A stretch of DNA of 64,000 nucleotides, from positions 62,001 through 126,000 of the forward strand of contig NZ_JAKQZH010000003.1 of NCBI RefSeq assembly GCF_022343555.1, in the 5' to 3' direction. Made by a program: the position numbers and the translations under genes. The DNA is from Marinobacter sp. C7. Its GTDB lineage: Bacteria; Pseudomonadota; Gammaproteobacteria; Pseudomonadales; Oleiphilaceae. Below, in pieces: positions 1 through 8,618 of the stretch (the first letter of the stretch is position 1; every line of letters starts with the position of its first letter). Under the pieces are notes generated by a model. That model saw only the letters and a program-made list of their open reading frames with translations. It did no database searches and had not been told where the DNA came from.

Positions 1-1
1 C

Positions 2-226
2 ACCATGGTGGTTCTCGGCGGTATGGGTTCCACTATGGGCGTCATCCTGGGTGCCGTGGTGCTCAAGCTCCTGCCCCAGGTGCTGGCGGATTTCCAGGAG
101 CTGGAAACCGTCATGTTCGGTGCAATCCTGATGCTCACCATGATCTTCATGCCCAAGGGCCTGCTGCCCACTATCCAGATGGCTGTCGGTAAGCGGATGA
201 AGAAAAAGGCGGGAGGTCAGGCATGA
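2..226 (+). CDS. livM: Branched-chain amino acid-type ABC transporter permease, C-terminal fragment (LivM-like)
   Basis: Only the last 74 or so codons are in the window; the gene enters from the left edge. The fragment begins with the GGMGS segment and hydrophobic helices typical of the C-terminus of LivM permeases, and ends in a basic cytoplasmic tail (KRMKKKAGG). LivM forms the inner-membrane channel with LivH and is driven by LivG and LivF. Its stop codon overlaps the start of the following ATPase gene by 4 bases (ATGA), so the two are translationally coupled. Position opposite a paa cluster suggests an aromatic acid such as phenylacetate as substrate, but that is inference. Confidence 0.85.
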   Translation, partial: TMVVLGGMGSTMGVILGAVVLKLLPQVLADFQELETVMFGAILMLTMIFMPKGLLPTIQMAVGKRMKKKAGGQA

Positions 227-981
227 GCGCACTGATTGAAGTAAAAGGCCTGGACAAGGCTTTCGGTGGCGTCCATGCAGTGGAAGGCGTGTCCTTCTCG
301 GTGGAAGCCGGCCAGGTGTATTCGGTGATCGGCCCCAACGGGGCAGGCAAGACGACCCTGTTTAACCTGATTTCAGGTATCTACACCCCGACCAAGGGCG
401 AAATCAGCCTGAAAGGGGAGAGCACTGCCAGGCTGGAACCGAACCAGCTGGCGGAGCGGGGCATGTGCCGCACGTTCCAGCAGATGCAGATCTGCATGAA
501 CATGTCCGCCATCGAAAACGTGATGCTGGGGCGCCATCTCAAGCTCCGGAGCAATCTGTTCACCACGCTGTTCCGGTTGCCGTCCCTGCTTCGGGACGAG
601 AAATCCTGCCGGGAGCGGGCAGCGGAACTGATGGAGTTCGTCGGTTGCGGCGATTACCTGGATACCGAGGCGTCGGCCATGTCCTATGGCGCCCTGAAGC
701 GGCTGGAAATCGCCCGGGCGCTGGCGGCAGAGCCCAAGGTCATCCTGCTGGATGAGCCGGCCGCCGGTCTGAACGCCGTGGAAACCGCGGCTCTGGAGAA
801 GCTGATCCGGAAGATTGCCGATCAGGGCACCACCGTCATGCTGGTTGAGCACGACATGAAGCTGGTCATGGGTATTTCCGACCGCCTGCTGGTGCTCAAC
901 TACGGGCGCGTGCTGGCGGAAGGTACGCCGGAAGAAATCCGCAACAACCCGGACGTCATTGCTGCCTACCTGGGCGGCTGA
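223..981 (+). CDS. livG: ABC transporter ATP-binding protein, LivG type
   Basis: This 252-residue ATPase of the hydrophobic amino acid uptake (HAAT) family has Walker A GPNGAGKTT at 37-45, a signature-region variant (SYGALKRLE, near 154-162), Walker B VILLDEP at 173-179 and the switch His at 210. The signature departs from the LSGGQ form, as is common in LivG proteins. It would pair with the LivF-like ATPase encoded 17 bases downstream and dock on the LivM/LivH permeases. Length is normal for the family. The substrate is not readable from sequence; the neighbouring phenylacetate genes make an aromatic carboxylate plausible. Confidence 0.9.
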   Translation: MSALIEVKGLDKAFGGVHAVEGVSFSVEAGQVYSVIGPNGAGKTTLFNLISGIYTPTKGEISLKGESTARLEPNQLAERGMCRTFQQMQICMNMSAIENVMLGRHLKLRSNLFTTLFRLPSLLRDEKSCRERAAELMEFVGCGDYLDTEASAMSYGALKRLEIARALAAEPKVILLDEPAAGLNAVETAALEKLIRKIADQGTTVMLVEHDMKLVMGISDRLLVLNYGRVLAEGTPEEIRNNPDVIAAYLGG

Positions 982-998
982 GCAAGGAGACATTTCAT

Positions 999-2363
999 AT
1001 GAGCGAGCAACAGACCGAAATGGCGCCTGCCCAGTCCCGCAGCGAGCAGGCAGTACGCATTATTGTTCACGAGCATCAGGCGCTGTGGCGCATACTGGAC
1101 CTGCTGGACCAGCTGCTGAGCGACATGAACATCAACGAGCAACAGCCGGATGAGCGGTTGTTCACCAAGATCTTCGATTACATCGAACACTTTTCCGAGC
1201 GGGTACACTCGACACCAACGGACATCGAGCTGTACAAGCGCCTGGGAGCCAAGCACCCGGAGTCGCTGCCACTGCTGGAGAAGCTTTCCAAGGGCTACCT
1301 CGTCGGCCATGAGAAGCTGATGGAGCTTCGCCAGCTGCTGACCGCCTGCATGGAAAACTGGCCGGAGGGTCGGGAAGAATTCAGTCACGCTCTGGCCCGG
1401 TTCACCGAAGCCCTGCGCAAGCACATCCGCAAGGAAGAAGGGGTGGTGATTCCCCGTGCCCGCAAGGTGCTCTCCGATGAGGACTGGGAGCAGATTATCG
1501 AAGCGCGGGACATCGAGAACGATCCCCTGTTTGGCGAGCGGGTCCGGGAGGAATTCCGGGAGCTGCGCCACGAGATCATCAGCTATACCCCGGAGCGCTT
1601 CGGTGGTCTTGGCCTCAAGCATGCGGAGCAGGTCACTGCACCCCACGCCCGGGAGGAAATGCTGGCAATCAAAGGCCTTGCAACCTCCTATGGCCAGATC
1701 GAAGTGCTGCATGACATCGACATCAGCATCAACAGCGGCGAAATCGTGTCACTGGTGGGCGCCAACGGTGCCGGCAAGTCCACCCTGCTGATGAGCATCT
1801 CCGGCCTCCAGCCGATGGATCGCGGCAGCATGGTGTACCAGGGCAAGGACCTTGCGAAGGTCTCTGCCGACCAGCGGGTCGGCGACGGTATTGTCCAGGT
1901 GCCGGAAGGTCGTCAGGTGTTCAAGGATCTGTCGGTCCATGACAACCTGTTGCTGGGAGCCTACACCCGCGGGCGCAGCCAGGAAGTGGAAGATGATCTG
2001 GAGCGGATGTATACCAAGTTCCCGATACTGCGCCAGAAGCGCCACAACCTGGCCGGGGAGCTCTCCGGCGGTCAACAGCAGATGCTGGCCATGGGGCGCG
2101 CGCTGATGGCCCGGCCGAAGCTGCTGTTGCTCGATGAACCGAGCATGGGCCTGGCGCCTCTGATCATCGAGGAGATCTTCGACATCATCAAGGAGTTGAA
2201 GAAAGAAGGCATCACCATTTTCCTGGTGGAGCAGAACGCGTCCCAGGCCCTGGCCCTGGCGGACCGCGGTTACGTGCTGGAAACCGGTAAGGTGGTCATC
2301 GAGGGTACCGGCCGGGAGCTGCTCAGCAACGAGAAGGTCCGGGAAGCTTACCTGGGCATGTAA
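999..2363 (+). CDS. livF: Hemerythrin (HHE)-domain / LivF ABC ATPase fusion
   Basis: This 454-residue protein is about twice the usual LivF length. Residues 1-200 are helical and carry the pattern of an HHE hemerythrin domain: His24/His26, His64 with Glu67 and His70, His104, and His142 with Glu146, which could hold a non-haem di-iron centre. Residues 221-454 are a complete LivF ATPase with Walker A GANGAGKST at 254-262, signature LSGGQQQ at 355-361 and Walker B LLLLDEPS at 375-382. AAGGAG precedes the ATG. A Met at 221 preceded by GGGAGGAA could act as a second start for a free-standing LivF. The fusion is read directly in one frame; an oxygen- or redox-sensing role for the extra domain is inference. 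Confidence 0.88.
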   Translation: MSEQQTEMAPAQSRSEQAVRIIVHEHQALWRILDLLDQLLSDMNINEQQPDERLFTKIFDYIEHFSERVHSTPTDIELYKRLGAKHPESLPLLEKLSKGYLVGHEKLMELRQLLTACMENWPEGREEFSHALARFTEALRKHIRKEEGVVIPRARKVLSDEDWEQIIEARDIENDPLFGERVREEFRELRHEIISYTPERFGGLGLKHAEQVTAPHAREEMLAIKGLATSYGQIEVLHDIDISINSGEIVSLVGANGAGKSTLLMSISGLQPMDRGSMVYQGKDLAKVSADQRVGDGIVQVPEGRQVFKDLSVHDNLLLGAYTRGRSQEVEDDLERMYTKFPILRQKRHNLAGELSGGQQQMLAMGRALMARPKLLLLDEPSMGLAPLIIEEIFDIIKELKKEGITIFLVEQNASQALALADRGYVLETGKVVIEGTGRELLSNEKVREAYLGM

Positions 2364-2385
2364 AGCCTGAGCCGGGCGGAAACAG

Positions 2386-2420
2386 AAAAGGGGACAGGCT
2401 TTTGGCCTGTCCCCTTTTTA
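2386..2420. terminator. Bidirectional intrinsic terminator between livF and paaZ
   Basis: A perfect 14-bp stem (2386-2399 with 2405-2418) and a 5-base loop. The arms start with AAAA and end with TTTT, so a U-tract follows the hairpin in both directions. It separates the convergent liv and paa transcripts. The core GGGGACAGGC/GCCTGTCCCC resembles dispersed palindromic elements seen in gammaproteobacterial genomes. Confidence 0.85.
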
Positions 2421-2478
2421 TTTGCCTCCGGCCTGCCGTTCGGGTCCAACGGATGGCAGGCCGGACACGCCCCCAGTC

Positions 2479-4524
2479 TTACTGGGGACGTTTGGCAACC
2501 AGTGTCAGGATGTCGTAGCTCGCCACCAGCTCGTCGTTCTGGTTGTGAACCTGGACGTCCCAGACCACCACACCCTGGGGGTGGCCGTCCGGAGAAGTCC
2601 GACCCTGATCGATCTTGCGCTTGCAGGTCAGGCGGGCCCGGATGGTGTCGCCCGGGGCTACCGGCTCGATGAAGCGCAGGGTGTCCAGGCCGTAGTTGGC
2701 CAGGACCGGACCCTCGCCCGGGGAAACGAACAGGCCTGCGGCTGCGGACAGCACGAAGTAGCCATGGGCAATGCGCTTGCCGAACTGGGATTCCCGCGCT
2801 GCCAGCTCATCGAAATGCATGTAGAAGTGGTCGCCGGACAGGCAGCCGAAGTTGACGATGTCCGCCTCGGTTACGGTCCGACGATGCGTCAGCAGGGACT
2901 CGTTGATCTGCAGATCTTCGAAGTGACGACGGAACGGGTGCACCTCGGTCTCGATTACATCGGCGCCGCGCACATACTCGCGGGTCACGGCTGCCAGCAT
3001 GGTCGGGGAGCCCTGGATGGAGGTCCGCTGCAGGTAGTGATGGACCGCGCGGATACCGCCCAGCTCTTCGCCACCACCGGCGCGACCGGGGCCGCCGTGC
3101 TTGAGCATGGGCAGGGGTGAGCCGTGACCGGTGGATTCCTTCGCCGCTTCGGCATCCAGCAGGTGCAGACGGCCGTGGAACGCGGCAAGCAGCGGAGCAA
3201 TCCTGCCGGCAGTGGCCGGATCGCGGGTGGTCAGAGTGGTGACCAGCGAGCCGCGGCCCTTGGAGCACAGCTCCACTGCATCTTCGATGGTGTCATAGGG
3301 AATCACGGTGGCCACCGGACCAAACGCCTCGATATCGTGTGCGCCACAGCCGTTTTCCGGGTTGCGGCACAGCAGCAGGTGCGGCTCGATGAACGCACCC
3401 TTCTCAGTCCCTTCGCCAGTAGGCTTGAAGCTGCCGTCGCCACCGACGACCAGTTCACTGGTTTTCAGCAGTTCCTGAATATTGGCCTTGACGTCTTCCA
3501 GCTGATCGATGGAGGCCAGGGCGCCCATGCGCACGCCTTCCACGGAAGGATCGCCGACGGTGACTTTCGCCAGTCGCTCTTTCAGCTTCTCGCAGACGGC
3601 GTCCACCCGGTCTTTCGGGACCAGGACCCGGCGGATCGCGGTACACTTCTGGCCGGCCTTGGCGGTCATCTCACGGCCGACTTCCTTCACGAACACGTCG
3701 AACTCTTCGTGTTCGGGGGTTACGTCCGGGGCGAGGATGGCGCTGTTGAGCGAGTCCGCTTCCGCGTTGAAGGGAATGGACTTGTTGATGATGTTCGGAT
3801 GGTTGCGCAGCTTGCGTGCCGTCGCTGCCGAGCCGGTAAAGGTAACCACGTCCTGTTCTTCCAGGTGATCGAACAGGTCGCCGGTGCTGCCGATGATCAG
3901 CTGCAGGGCGCCTTCAGGCAGGGCGCCGGAATCCTGCATCAGGCGAACGGCCAGTTCGGTGACGTAGCAGGTGGAGGTGGCCGGTTTCACGATGCAGGGC
4001 ATGCCTGCCAGGAACGTGGGCGCGAATTTCTCGAGCATGCCCCAGACCGGGAAGTTGTAGGCGTCAATGTGGACCGCCACACCGCCACGGGGCACCAGGA
4101 TATGGGTGCCCGCGAAGTGGTTGTTCTTGCCCAGCGGCATTACCGGACCTTCGTGCACGACGTTGCCGGACGGCAGCTCGCGGCGGCCCATGCTGGCGTA
4201 CGAAAACAGCGTACCGAAACCGCCATCGATGTCGATGCCATTGTCACCCTTGCTGGCACCGGTGTGCATGGACAGGGCATACAGCTCTTTCTTGTGTTCC
4301 TGCAGGTACATGGCCATGGCTTTCAGGGCCAGGGCACGTTCCTGGAAATCCATGGCCATCAGGTTCTTGCCGCCAACCTTGCGACCATATTCAACGGCTT
4401 TCTTGAAGTCGAGGGTGTCGTCGTGGGTATGGGCCACGATTTCGCCGTTGACGGCGCTGGGCAGCGCCTTGGCGGGCTTTTCACCGACCCACTGGCCGGC
4501 AATGAAACTTTTCAGGACTGACAT
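2479..4524 (-). CDS. paaZ: Bifunctional oxepin-CoA hydrolase / 3-oxo-5,6-dehydrosuberyl-CoA semialdehyde dehydrogenase
   Basis: PaaZ opens the oxepin ring hydrolytically with its C-terminal MaoC-like hydratase domain and oxidises the resulting aldehyde with its N-terminal NADP-dependent dehydrogenase domain. The 681-residue product shows the dehydrogenase Glu255 and Cys294 (AGQKCTA). The C-terminal hot-dog domain carries the Asp565/His570 pair in a GDHFYMHF segment, matching the known active-site positions of the family. Start chosen at the ATG with GGAG eight bases upstream; a longer in-frame start has no such site. It is the last gene of the leftward paa operon and is separated from paaE by a perfect hairpin. 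Cytoplasmic. Confidence 0.96.
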   Translation of the reverse strand: MSVLKSFIAGQWVGEKPAKALPSAVNGEIVAHTHDDTLDFKKAVEYGRKVGGKNLMAMDFQERALALKAMAMYLQEHKKELYALSMHTGASKGDNGIDIDGGFGTLFSYASMGRRELPSGNVVHEGPVMPLGKNNHFAGTHILVPRGGVAVHIDAYNFPVWGMLEKFAPTFLAGMPCIVKPATSTCYVTELAVRLMQDSGALPEGALQLIIGSTGDLFDHLEEQDVVTFTGSAATARKLRNHPNIINKSIPFNAEADSLNSAILAPDVTPEHEEFDVFVKEVGREMTAKAGQKCTAIRRVLVPKDRVDAVCEKLKERLAKVTVGDPSVEGVRMGALASIDQLEDVKANIQELLKTSELVVGGDGSFKPTGEGTEKGAFIEPHLLLCRNPENGCGAHDIEAFGPVATVIPYDTIEDAVELCSKGRGSLVTTLTTRDPATAGRIAPLLAAFHGRLHLLDAEAAKESTGHGSPLPMLKHGGPGRAGGGEELGGIRAVHHYLQRTSIQGSPTMLAAVTREYVRGADVIETEVHPFRRHFEDLQINESLLTHRRTVTEADIVNFGCLSGDHFYMHFDELAARESQFGKRIAHGYFVLSAAAGLFVSPGEGPVLANYGLDTLRFIEPVAPGDTIRARLTCKRKIDQGRTSPDGHPQGVVVWDVQVHNQNDELVASYDILTLVAKRPQ

Positions 4525-4552
4525 GGGAAACTCCATTCGTTTCTGAAACACG

Positions 4553-4584
4553 AAGGCAAGCCCCGACTTCCCGGGGCTTGCCTT
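4553..4584 (-). other. Intercistronic hairpin between paaE and paaZ
   Basis: A perfect 13-bp inverted repeat (AAGGCAAGCCCCG and its complement) with a 6-base loop. There is no clear U-tract on the leftward transcript, so it may stabilise or process the paa mRNA or attenuate paaZ rather than end transcription. Structure is seen directly; function is inferred. Confidence 0.6.
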
Positions 4585-4611
4585 GTTCGTATCGTTCGGG
4601 TGGGGCCGGAC

Positions 4612-5691
4612 TTACATCTCGTCGTAGTCCAGAACCACCTTGTCGCTGATCGGATAGCACTGGCAGGAAAGCACGTAGCCGGCTTCGACCTCGTAATCCT
4701 CGAGTGCGAAGTTCTGGTCCATTTCCACCTCACCTTCGACGACCTTGGCGCGGCAGGTGGAGCAGACGCCCGCCTTGCACGAATAGGGCAGGTCTGCGCC
4801 TTCTTCGTTACCGGCATCCAGGATGCTCTTGGTGTCGCGAACCAGCGGGAAGGTCAGGGAGCGGCCGTCGGCAATGACGGTCACTTCACTGATGGACTCC
4901 GGGTTCACGTGGGATGGATCCCTGTCTTTCCTGGCCTGGGGCACACCACCGGCAGGCGTGAACAGCTCATAGTGAACCTTGCTCTTGTCCATGCCATGGC
5001 GAACCAGAGAATCGCGAACCGTTTCGGTCATCGCCTGGGGACCACAGATGAAGGCCGCGGTGAGTTCCTTGGCGTTGATCCAGTGATCGAACAGGGCATC
5101 GCATTTCTCATGGTCGATTCGACCGTTGTAGAGATCGATGTCCTGCTCTTCGCGGGTGAAGATGTACACCAGGTTCAGGCGGGACATGTACTCGTTCTTC
5201 AGATCCTGGAGTTCGTCCCGGAACATGGTGTTGCTGGTGGCCTTGTTGCCGTAGAACAGGGTGACCTCGCTCTTGGGCTCGGTTTCCAGCGTGGTCTTCA
5301 CGATCGACAGGATCGGTGTGATACCACTGCCGGCGGCGACGGCCAGGTAGTTGCCTTCACGCTCGGGATCCAGATCGACGGAGAAATGGCCCTGGGGCGG
5401 CATGACTTCCAGGGTCTGGCCGGGTTTGAGCTGCTCGTTGGCAAAGGTGGAGAAGCGGCCACCGGGAATCCTCTTGACTGCAATGCGCAGCTCGTGGTCA
5501 TTGACGCTGTTGCAGATAGAATAGGAGCGGCGCACTTCCTCGCCATCCAGCTTCGTTCTCACCACCAGGTGCTGGCCCTGCTTGTAGGAGAACTTGTCGG
5601 CCAGGTCCTCCGGTACGTCGAAAGACAGGGTTACTGCGTTTCTTGTTTCAGGTCTGACCTCTTTGAGGGCCAGTGAGTAGAATTTATTCAT
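4612..5691 (-). CDS. paaE: Phenylacetyl-CoA 1,2-epoxidase reductase subunit
   Basis: PaaE passes electrons from NADPH through FAD and a [2Fe-2S] cluster to the di-iron centre of PaaA. The 359-residue protein has an N-terminal ferredoxin-NADP reductase module (RRSYSICNS flavin-binding motif, AGSGITPI nucleotide-binding motif) and a C-terminal plant-type ferredoxin domain. The cluster cysteines are Cys305, Cys310, Cys313 and Cys343 in the expected CX4CX2CX29C spacing. It lies 13 bases from paaD in the leftward operon. Length and domain order are normal. Confidence 0.96.
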   Translation of the reverse strand: MNKFYSLALKEVRPETRNAVTLSFDVPEDLADKFSYKQGQHLVVRTKLDGEEVRRSYSICNSVNDHELRIAVKRIPGGRFSTFANEQLKPGQTLEVMPPQGHFSVDLDPEREGNYLAVAAGSGITPILSIVKTTLETEPKSEVTLFYGNKATSNTMFRDELQDLKNEYMSRLNLVYIFTREEQDIDLYNGRIDHEKCDALFDHWINAKELTAAFICGPQAMTETVRDSLVRHGMDKSKVHYELFTPAGGVPQARKDRDPSHVNPESISEVTVIADGRSLTFPLVRDTKSILDAGNEEGADLPYSCKAGVCSTCRAKVVEGEVEMDQNFALEDYEVEAGYVLSCQCYPISDKVVLDYDEM

Positions 5692-5704
5692 GGTCGTCTT
5701 GGCT

Positions 5705-6274
5705 CTAGATGCATTTGAAATAGTCGAAGGGCTCGAGGCAGTCCTTGCAGCGATACAGGGCCTTGCAGGCGGTGGATCCGAACTCGCTGACCCGCTCTGT
5801 TTCGGTGCTGCCGCAATGGGGGCAGGTGATCACTTCGGAGTCGCCCAGCAGGCTTCGCTTGCTGGCACTGCCCTGGGGCGGCGCAATACCGAACGCCCGG
5901 AGCTTCTCTTTGCCTTCGTCTGTAATCCAATCGGTGGTCCAGGCCGGGGTCAGCACCTGGTTGATCCGGACATTCCGGAAGCCCGCAGCGCGCAGGGCTT
6001 CCTCGATCAGTTCCTCGATCAACTCGGTCGCGGGGCAGCCGGAGTAGGTCGGCGTCACATCGACGGAAAGTTCCTTCCCGTCCCAGTGCACGGCCCGGAC
6101 AATGCCGAGCTCCACGACACTTACCGCCGGAACTTCGGGGTCCTTGACGTCTTCAAGGATCGCCCAGATATCCGCCTCAGTCAGTTGGTCGGTGTTGGCA
6201 TTTGCCGGCACCCGATCACTGGCTATCAGCTTGTCTACCGCTGACCGCGGGTCTGTATCACCATGTTGTGGCAT
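5705..6274 (-). CDS. paaD: Phenylacetyl-CoA epoxidase maturation protein
   Basis: PaaD belongs to the MIP18/DUF59 family of Fe-S assembly factors and is needed for an active PaaABCE epoxidase, probably for cluster insertion in PaaE. The N-terminal half holds the DUF59 core (DPEVP, CPATELIEE). The C-terminal tail is a Cys-rich metal-binding knuckle with Cys151, Cys154, Cys170, Cys176, Cys179 and Cys188. I place the start at the ATG preceded by GAGGG, giving 189 residues and a 17-base overlap with the end of paaC. A longer open frame runs further into paaC but reads as unrelated sequence. Confidence 0.93.
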   Translation of the reverse strand: MPQHGDTDPRSAVDKLIASDRVPANANTDQLTEADIWAILEDVKDPEVPAVSVVELGIVRAVHWDGKELSVDVTPTYSGCPATELIEELIEEALRAAGFRNVRINQVLTPAWTTDWITDEGKEKLRAFGIAPPQGSASKRSLLGDSEVITCPHCGSTETERVSEFGSTACKALYRCKDCLEPFDYFKCI

Positions 6275-7022
6275 CGGGATAGGCCCTCTGCAGAAACTGC
6301 ATTTCTGCCAGAATGAAACCGAGATGTTCGGTGTGCTCACCACGCTTGCCGCCCAGGTACATCCAGGCATCGTCCGGCTGCGGCGTCAGGGTGGCTTCCT
6401 CGAGCACTTCCTTGACCAGTCCGCGCCAGTCTTCCTTCAGCTGCTCGGGATCCGGACCGATTCCGGCCTCAGCCATCAGCTGGTCGGTCTTGTCCGGCGT
6501 GATCAGCTCGCCGGTGAAGCGCCAGAGAATGTCCACCGCATCCTGCATACGACGGTGGCTTTCCTCGGTACCGTCACCCAGGCGCTTGACCCACTCGGAC
6601 GAGCGGCGCAGGTGGTAGGTCACTTCTTTCAGTGCCTTGGCAGCGATGGCGGCAACCCGCTCGTCGCTGGCGTTGACCAGGCTCTTCAGGGTGAAGTAGT
6701 GCCAGGCGTCGTAGAAGAACTGACGACCCATGGTGACCGCGTAGTCCTCATTCGGCTGCTCGGTCAGGAGCAGGTTGCGGTAGTCGTGGGCGTCGCGACG
6801 GAACGCGAGTTTGTCGGCATCCCGACCGTCATCGATCAGCTCGGCGGCATACTCGTACCAGTTCCGGGCCTGACCGACGAGGTCCAGCGCGACGTTCATC
6901 AACGCCATTTCTTCTTCCAGCGCCGGGGCCTTGCCGCACAGCTCACACAGGCGCTGGCCCAGGATCATGTCGGAGTCCGCCAGGCGCAACAGGTATTCCG
7001 TGAGTGCTTCTTTCTGAGTCAT
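6258..7022 (-). CDS. paaC: Phenylacetyl-CoA epoxidase structural subunit
   Basis: PaaC is the non-catalytic ferritin-like partner of PaaA; the two form the heteromeric core of the ring 1,2-epoxidase. The 254-residue sequence is almost wholly helical and matches the family in length and in the YLLRLADSDMILGQRL and RNWYEYAAEL segments. It lacks a full set of di-iron ligands, as expected for PaaC. A 3' overlap with paaD and an 11-base gap from paaB indicate tight co-expression. Cytoplasmic. Confidence 0.95.
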   Translation of the reverse strand: MTQKEALTEYLLRLADSDMILGQRLCELCGKAPALEEEMALMNVALDLVGQARNWYEYAAELIDDGRDADKLAFRRDAHDYRNLLLTEQPNEDYAVTMGRQFFYDAWHYFTLKSLVNASDERVAAIAAKALKEVTYHLRRSSEWVKRLGDGTEESHRRMQDAVDILWRFTGELITPDKTDQLMAEAGIGPDPEQLKEDWRGLVKEVLEEATLTPQPDDAWMYLGGKRGEHTEHLGFILAEMQFLQRAYPDATTW

Positions 7023-7033
7023 GGAACCACTCC

Positions 7034-7315
7034 TTACATGTGTCCGACTTCGTCGGGCAGCTCGTAGAAAGATGCGTGTCGGTAGACCTTGTCTTCCGAA
7101 GGATCGAACAGGACCTCTTTCTCATCGGAGGCGGAGGCTGTGATCGCGTCGGACGGAACCACCCAGATGCTTACACCTTCGTTGCGGCGCGTGTACAGGT
7201 CACGGGCGTTCTCCATGGCCATTTCCGCATCGGCGGCGTGAACGCTGCCAACGTGCTTATGGTTCAGACCGTGCTTGCTGCGTACGAAAACTTCGTAAAG
7301 GCTCCATTCAGCCAT
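7034..7315 (-). CDS. paaB: Phenylacetyl-CoA epoxidase subunit B
   Basis: This 93-residue protein has the PaaB hallmark start (EWSLYEVFVRSKHGLNHKHVGS) shortened here to the segment SLYEVFVRSKHGLNH, and the DAEMAMENARDLYTRR region. PaaB is required for epoxidase activity and probably bridges PaaAC units. It sits between paaA and paaC with gaps of 17 and 11 bases, the usual paaABCDE arrangement. Confidence 0.95.
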   Translation of the reverse strand: MAEWSLYEVFVRSKHGLNHKHVGSVHAADAEMAMENARDLYTRRNEGVSIWVVPSDAITASASDEKEVLFDPSEDKVYRHASFYELPDEVGHM

Positions 7316-7332
7316 GATTCTTTCCTCCGGTA

Positions 7333-8325
<993 letters not shown>

Positions 8326-8395
8326 ACAATACCTCCGGTTCGGCTTGTTGTTCTGCGAGCAAGAATGCTCTCTTCATGTTCCTCTGATTTTAGTC

Positions 8396-8424
8396 AATAT
8401 TAAATGATACTGAATAAAAATCAA
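8396..8424 (-). promoter_or_regulatory. Predicted sigma-70 promoter of paaABCDEZ
   Basis: On the leftward strand a -35 TTGATT (8419-8424) and a -10 AATATT (8396-8401) are 17 bases apart. This puts the start of transcription near 8389 and leaves a leader of about 64 bases before paaA. The surrounding 150 bases are AT-rich compared with the coding sequence. Prediction by pattern only. Confidence 0.5.
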
Positions 8425-8482
8425 GGAACGATTTTGTGTGTCATGTCAGGTTAAAAGGTTGCGCCATCGCTATTTAAGCGCT

Positions 8483-8510
8483 TGATACGCTGCCTAAAAA
8501 AAGTGATACG
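8483..8510 (+). promoter_or_regulatory. Tandem TGATACG repeats upstream of paaA (candidate operator)
   Basis: TGATACG occurs at 8483-8489 and again at 8504-8510, a direct repeat spaced 21 bases start to start, i.e. two helical turns on one DNA face. The second copy (AAAGTGATACGTAAT) resembles the E. coli PaaX box core as I recall it (TRTGATTCG), with A for the second T. Similar half-sites occur at the paaG promoter. They lie about 100 bases upstream of the predicted paaA start. Confidence 0.4.
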
Positions 8511-8576
8511 TAATGAAAAACTATCGAGATCTATTGAGAGAAAGTTAAATTAAATCCCGATAATCCGGATGGAAAG

Positions 8577-8607
8577 GCCCCGGCCGTTCGCGTGAACCGG
8601 CCGGGGC
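8577..8607 (-). terminator. Hairpin downstream of paaK
   Basis: A GC-rich inverted repeat (GCCCCGGCC at 8577-8585 with GGCCGGGGC at 8599-8607) lies 12 bases after the paaK stop. The stem extends one pair further inward. Only a short TTTCC follows on the leftward strand, so termination may be partial, leaving some readthrough to paaA. Confidence 0.55.
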
Positions 8608-8618
8608 ACTGCCGGGAT

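Noticed and set aside
3124-4521. 465-codon plus-strand open frame opposite paaZ
   Set aside because: It mirrors codon structure of paaZ, has no family-like content, and paaZ has intact catalytic residues.
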